A stretch of 6,241 bases of DNA, taken from positions 1 to 6,241 of the forward strand of contig CANPPM010000166.1 in the NCBI GenBank assembly GCA_947575935.1, written 5' to 3'. The position numbers and the translations under genes are program-made. The notes below the pieces were generated by a model. The model had not been told where the DNA came from. It was given only the letters and a program-made list of their open reading frames with translations, and ran no database searches. Each line of letters begins with the position of its first letter. Within the stretch, counting starts at the first letter, position 1. Shown one piece after another: positions 5,154 through 6,241 of the stretch. The stretch is from an uncultured Butyricicoccus sp. GTDB taxonomy: Bacteria; Bacillota; Clostridia; Oscillospirales; Butyricicoccaceae.

Positions 5154-6146
5154 ATGGCGATTCTTGTACTTGGCGGCGCGGGCTATATCGGCTCGCATAC
5201 CGTATATGAACTGATCGACGCAGGCCGCGATGTGGTCATTGTAGATAATCTGCAGACCGGGTTCCGGGCCGCGGTCCATCCAAAGGCGCGTTTTTATCCG
5301 GTGGATATCCGGGACCGCAAGGCGCTTGACGAGGTCTTTGAAAAGGAATCTATTGAGGGCGTCATTCATTTTGCCGCGAGTTCCCAGGTCGGGGAAAGCA
5401 TGTCCGACCCGCTGAAATACTATGATAACAATTTGTACGGCACCATGGTTCTGCTGCAGGCAATGGTCGCGCATAAGGTTGGCAAGATCGTATTCTCATC
5501 GACCGCCGCGACTTACGGCGAGCCTGAGCGGGTGCCGATCCTTGAGGGGGACCGCACCTGCCCGACCAACTGCTATGGAGAGACCAAGCTGTCCATGGAA
5601 AAGATGATGGCATGGGTCTCTAAGGCGCATGGGCTGCGCTTTGTTGCGTTGCGTTATTTCAATGCTTGCGGCGCGCATGTTTCCGGCGCGATCGGCGAGG
5701 CGCACAATCCAGAGACCCATTTGGTTCCGCTGATCCTGCAGGTTCCGAACGGCCAGCGTGACAAGATTTCTATTTTTGGTGACGACTATGCCACAAAGGA
5801 CGGTACCTGTATCCGCGATTATATCCATGTCACCGATCTTGCGCAGGCGCACATCCTCGCGCTCGACTATCTGATGAAGGGCGGCGAGAACAATGTGTTT
5901 AACCTTGGGAATGGCGTCGGCTTCACAGTCAAAGAGGTCATCGACTGCGCACGCCGCGTCACCGGCCATCCGATTCCGGCCGAAATGTGCCCGCGCCGGG
6001 CGGGGGATCCTGCACAGCTGATCGCATCCTCTGAGAAGGCGAAGGAAGTGCTCGGGTGGAAACCCCGCTTTGACGATCTTGATACGATTCTTTCGACTGC
6101 TTGGGGCTGGCATAAAAATCATCCCCATGGTTTTGAGGAGGTCTAA
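5154..6146 (+). CDS. galE: UDP-glucose 4-epimerase
   Basis: Cytoplasmic NAD-dependent enzyme of the short-chain dehydrogenase/reductase superfamily that interconverts UDP-galactose and UDP-glucose, closing the Leloir cycle and supplying UDP-galactose for cell-surface sugars. It has 330 residues, the normal length. The NAD-binding loop GGAGYIG is at 7-13. The catalytic set is T117 in FSSTAATYG (Thr where E. coli has S124), then Y141 and K145 in the YGETK motif. RYFNACGA, the TKDGTCIRDYIHVTDLA stretch and FNLGNG are typical GalE sequence. The start follows GAGAGG (5139-5144), 9 nt upstream. The last codons (GAG GAG GTC) double as the ribosome binding site of galT, so the two are probably translationally coupled. 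Confidence 0.96.
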   Translation: MAILVLGGAGYIGSHTVYELIDAGRDVVIVDNLQTGFRAAVHPKARFYPVDIRDRKALDEVFEKESIEGVIHFAASSQVGESMSDPLKYYDNNLYGTMVLLQAMVAHKVGKIVFSSTAATYGEPERVPILEGDRTCPTNCYGETKLSMEKMMAWVSKAHGLRFVALRYFNACGAHVSGAIGEAHNPETHLVPLILQVPNGQRDKISIFGDDYATKDGTCIRDYIHVTDLAQAHILALDYLMKGGENNVFNLGNGVGFTVKEVIDCARRVTGHPIPAEMCPRRAGDPAQLIASSEKAKEVLGWKPRFDDLDTILSTAWGWHKNHPHGFEEV

Positions 6147-6149
6147 GGC

Positions 6150-6241
6150 ATGGTTGATTCTGCAATCGGGAAACTGGTTGACTACGCAGTAAGAAACGGA
6201 CTGATTGACAGCTGTGACCGGATCTGGGCGTTAAACTCGAT
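6150..6241 (+). CDS. galT: Galactose-1-phosphate uridylyltransferase, class II, N-terminal fragment
   Basis: Only 30 codons are in the window before the right edge; the frame is open at the end. The visible start, MVDSAIGKLVDYAVRNGLID followed by SCDRIWALNS, resembles the N-terminus of Gram-positive class II GalT proteins, which open with a helical segment ending in a GLI...D.I...N pattern. The enzyme moves UMP from UDP-glucose to galactose-1-phosphate in the cytoplasm. The ATG lies 3 bp after the galE stop, with AGGAGGT inside the end of galE, 7-8 nt upstream. Identity rests on this short match plus position after galK and galE; the catalytic His motif is out of view. Confidence 0.8.
   Translation, partial: MVDSAIGKLVDYAVRNGLIDSCDRIWALNS

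Overview
The window is a galactose uptake and Leloir-pathway locus. It probably comes from a Gram-positive gut anaerobe of the Clostridia; Oscillospirales is my guess, at low confidence. Grounds for this are moderately GC-rich coding DNA next to AT-rich control regions, strong GGAGG-type ribosome binding sites, a lipoprotein rather than periplasmic sugar-binding protein, a Gram-positive-type GalR, and a class II (Gram-positive-type) start of GalT. I see no mobile element, tRNA, rRNA, CRISPR array or origin.

Left part, minus strand: mglB (2131 to 1034) encodes a galactose/glucose-binding lipoprotein. It is followed by mglA (842 down to the left edge, cut there), the ATPase of the Mgl ABC importer. 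The 191-bp gap between them holds two strong RNA hairpins. These are probably a partial terminator or mRNA-stabilising element that keeps the binding protein more abundant than the ATPase.

Middle: a 416-bp AT-rich divergent control region (2132 to 2547) separates mglB from galR, a LacI-family regulator on the plus strand (2548 to 3603). Right part, plus strand: galR, then its own short promoter/operator region (3604 to 3725), then galK (3726 to 5021), galE (5154 to 6146) and the first 30 codons of galT (from 6150, cut at the right edge).

How it works together: MglBA (with a membrane partner, presumably mglC, beyond the left edge) imports galactose. GalK phosphorylates it, GalT exchanges it onto UDP-glucose and GalE epimerises UDP-galactose back to UDP-glucose. 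GalR probably controls all of these. The best-supported observation beyond the genes is a recurring AT-rich dyad built on TTTAGTAAA. It occurs twice as a perfect 15-bp palindrome around the galK promoter. A close relative lies upstream of the mglB promoter, and a related palindrome (AGTAAA-A-TTTACT) lies at the predicted galR start point. This is a coherent candidate operator set for GalR. I find no evidence of a wholly new biological system. The gene content is conventional and the interest lies in the regulatory DNA and a few divergent residues.
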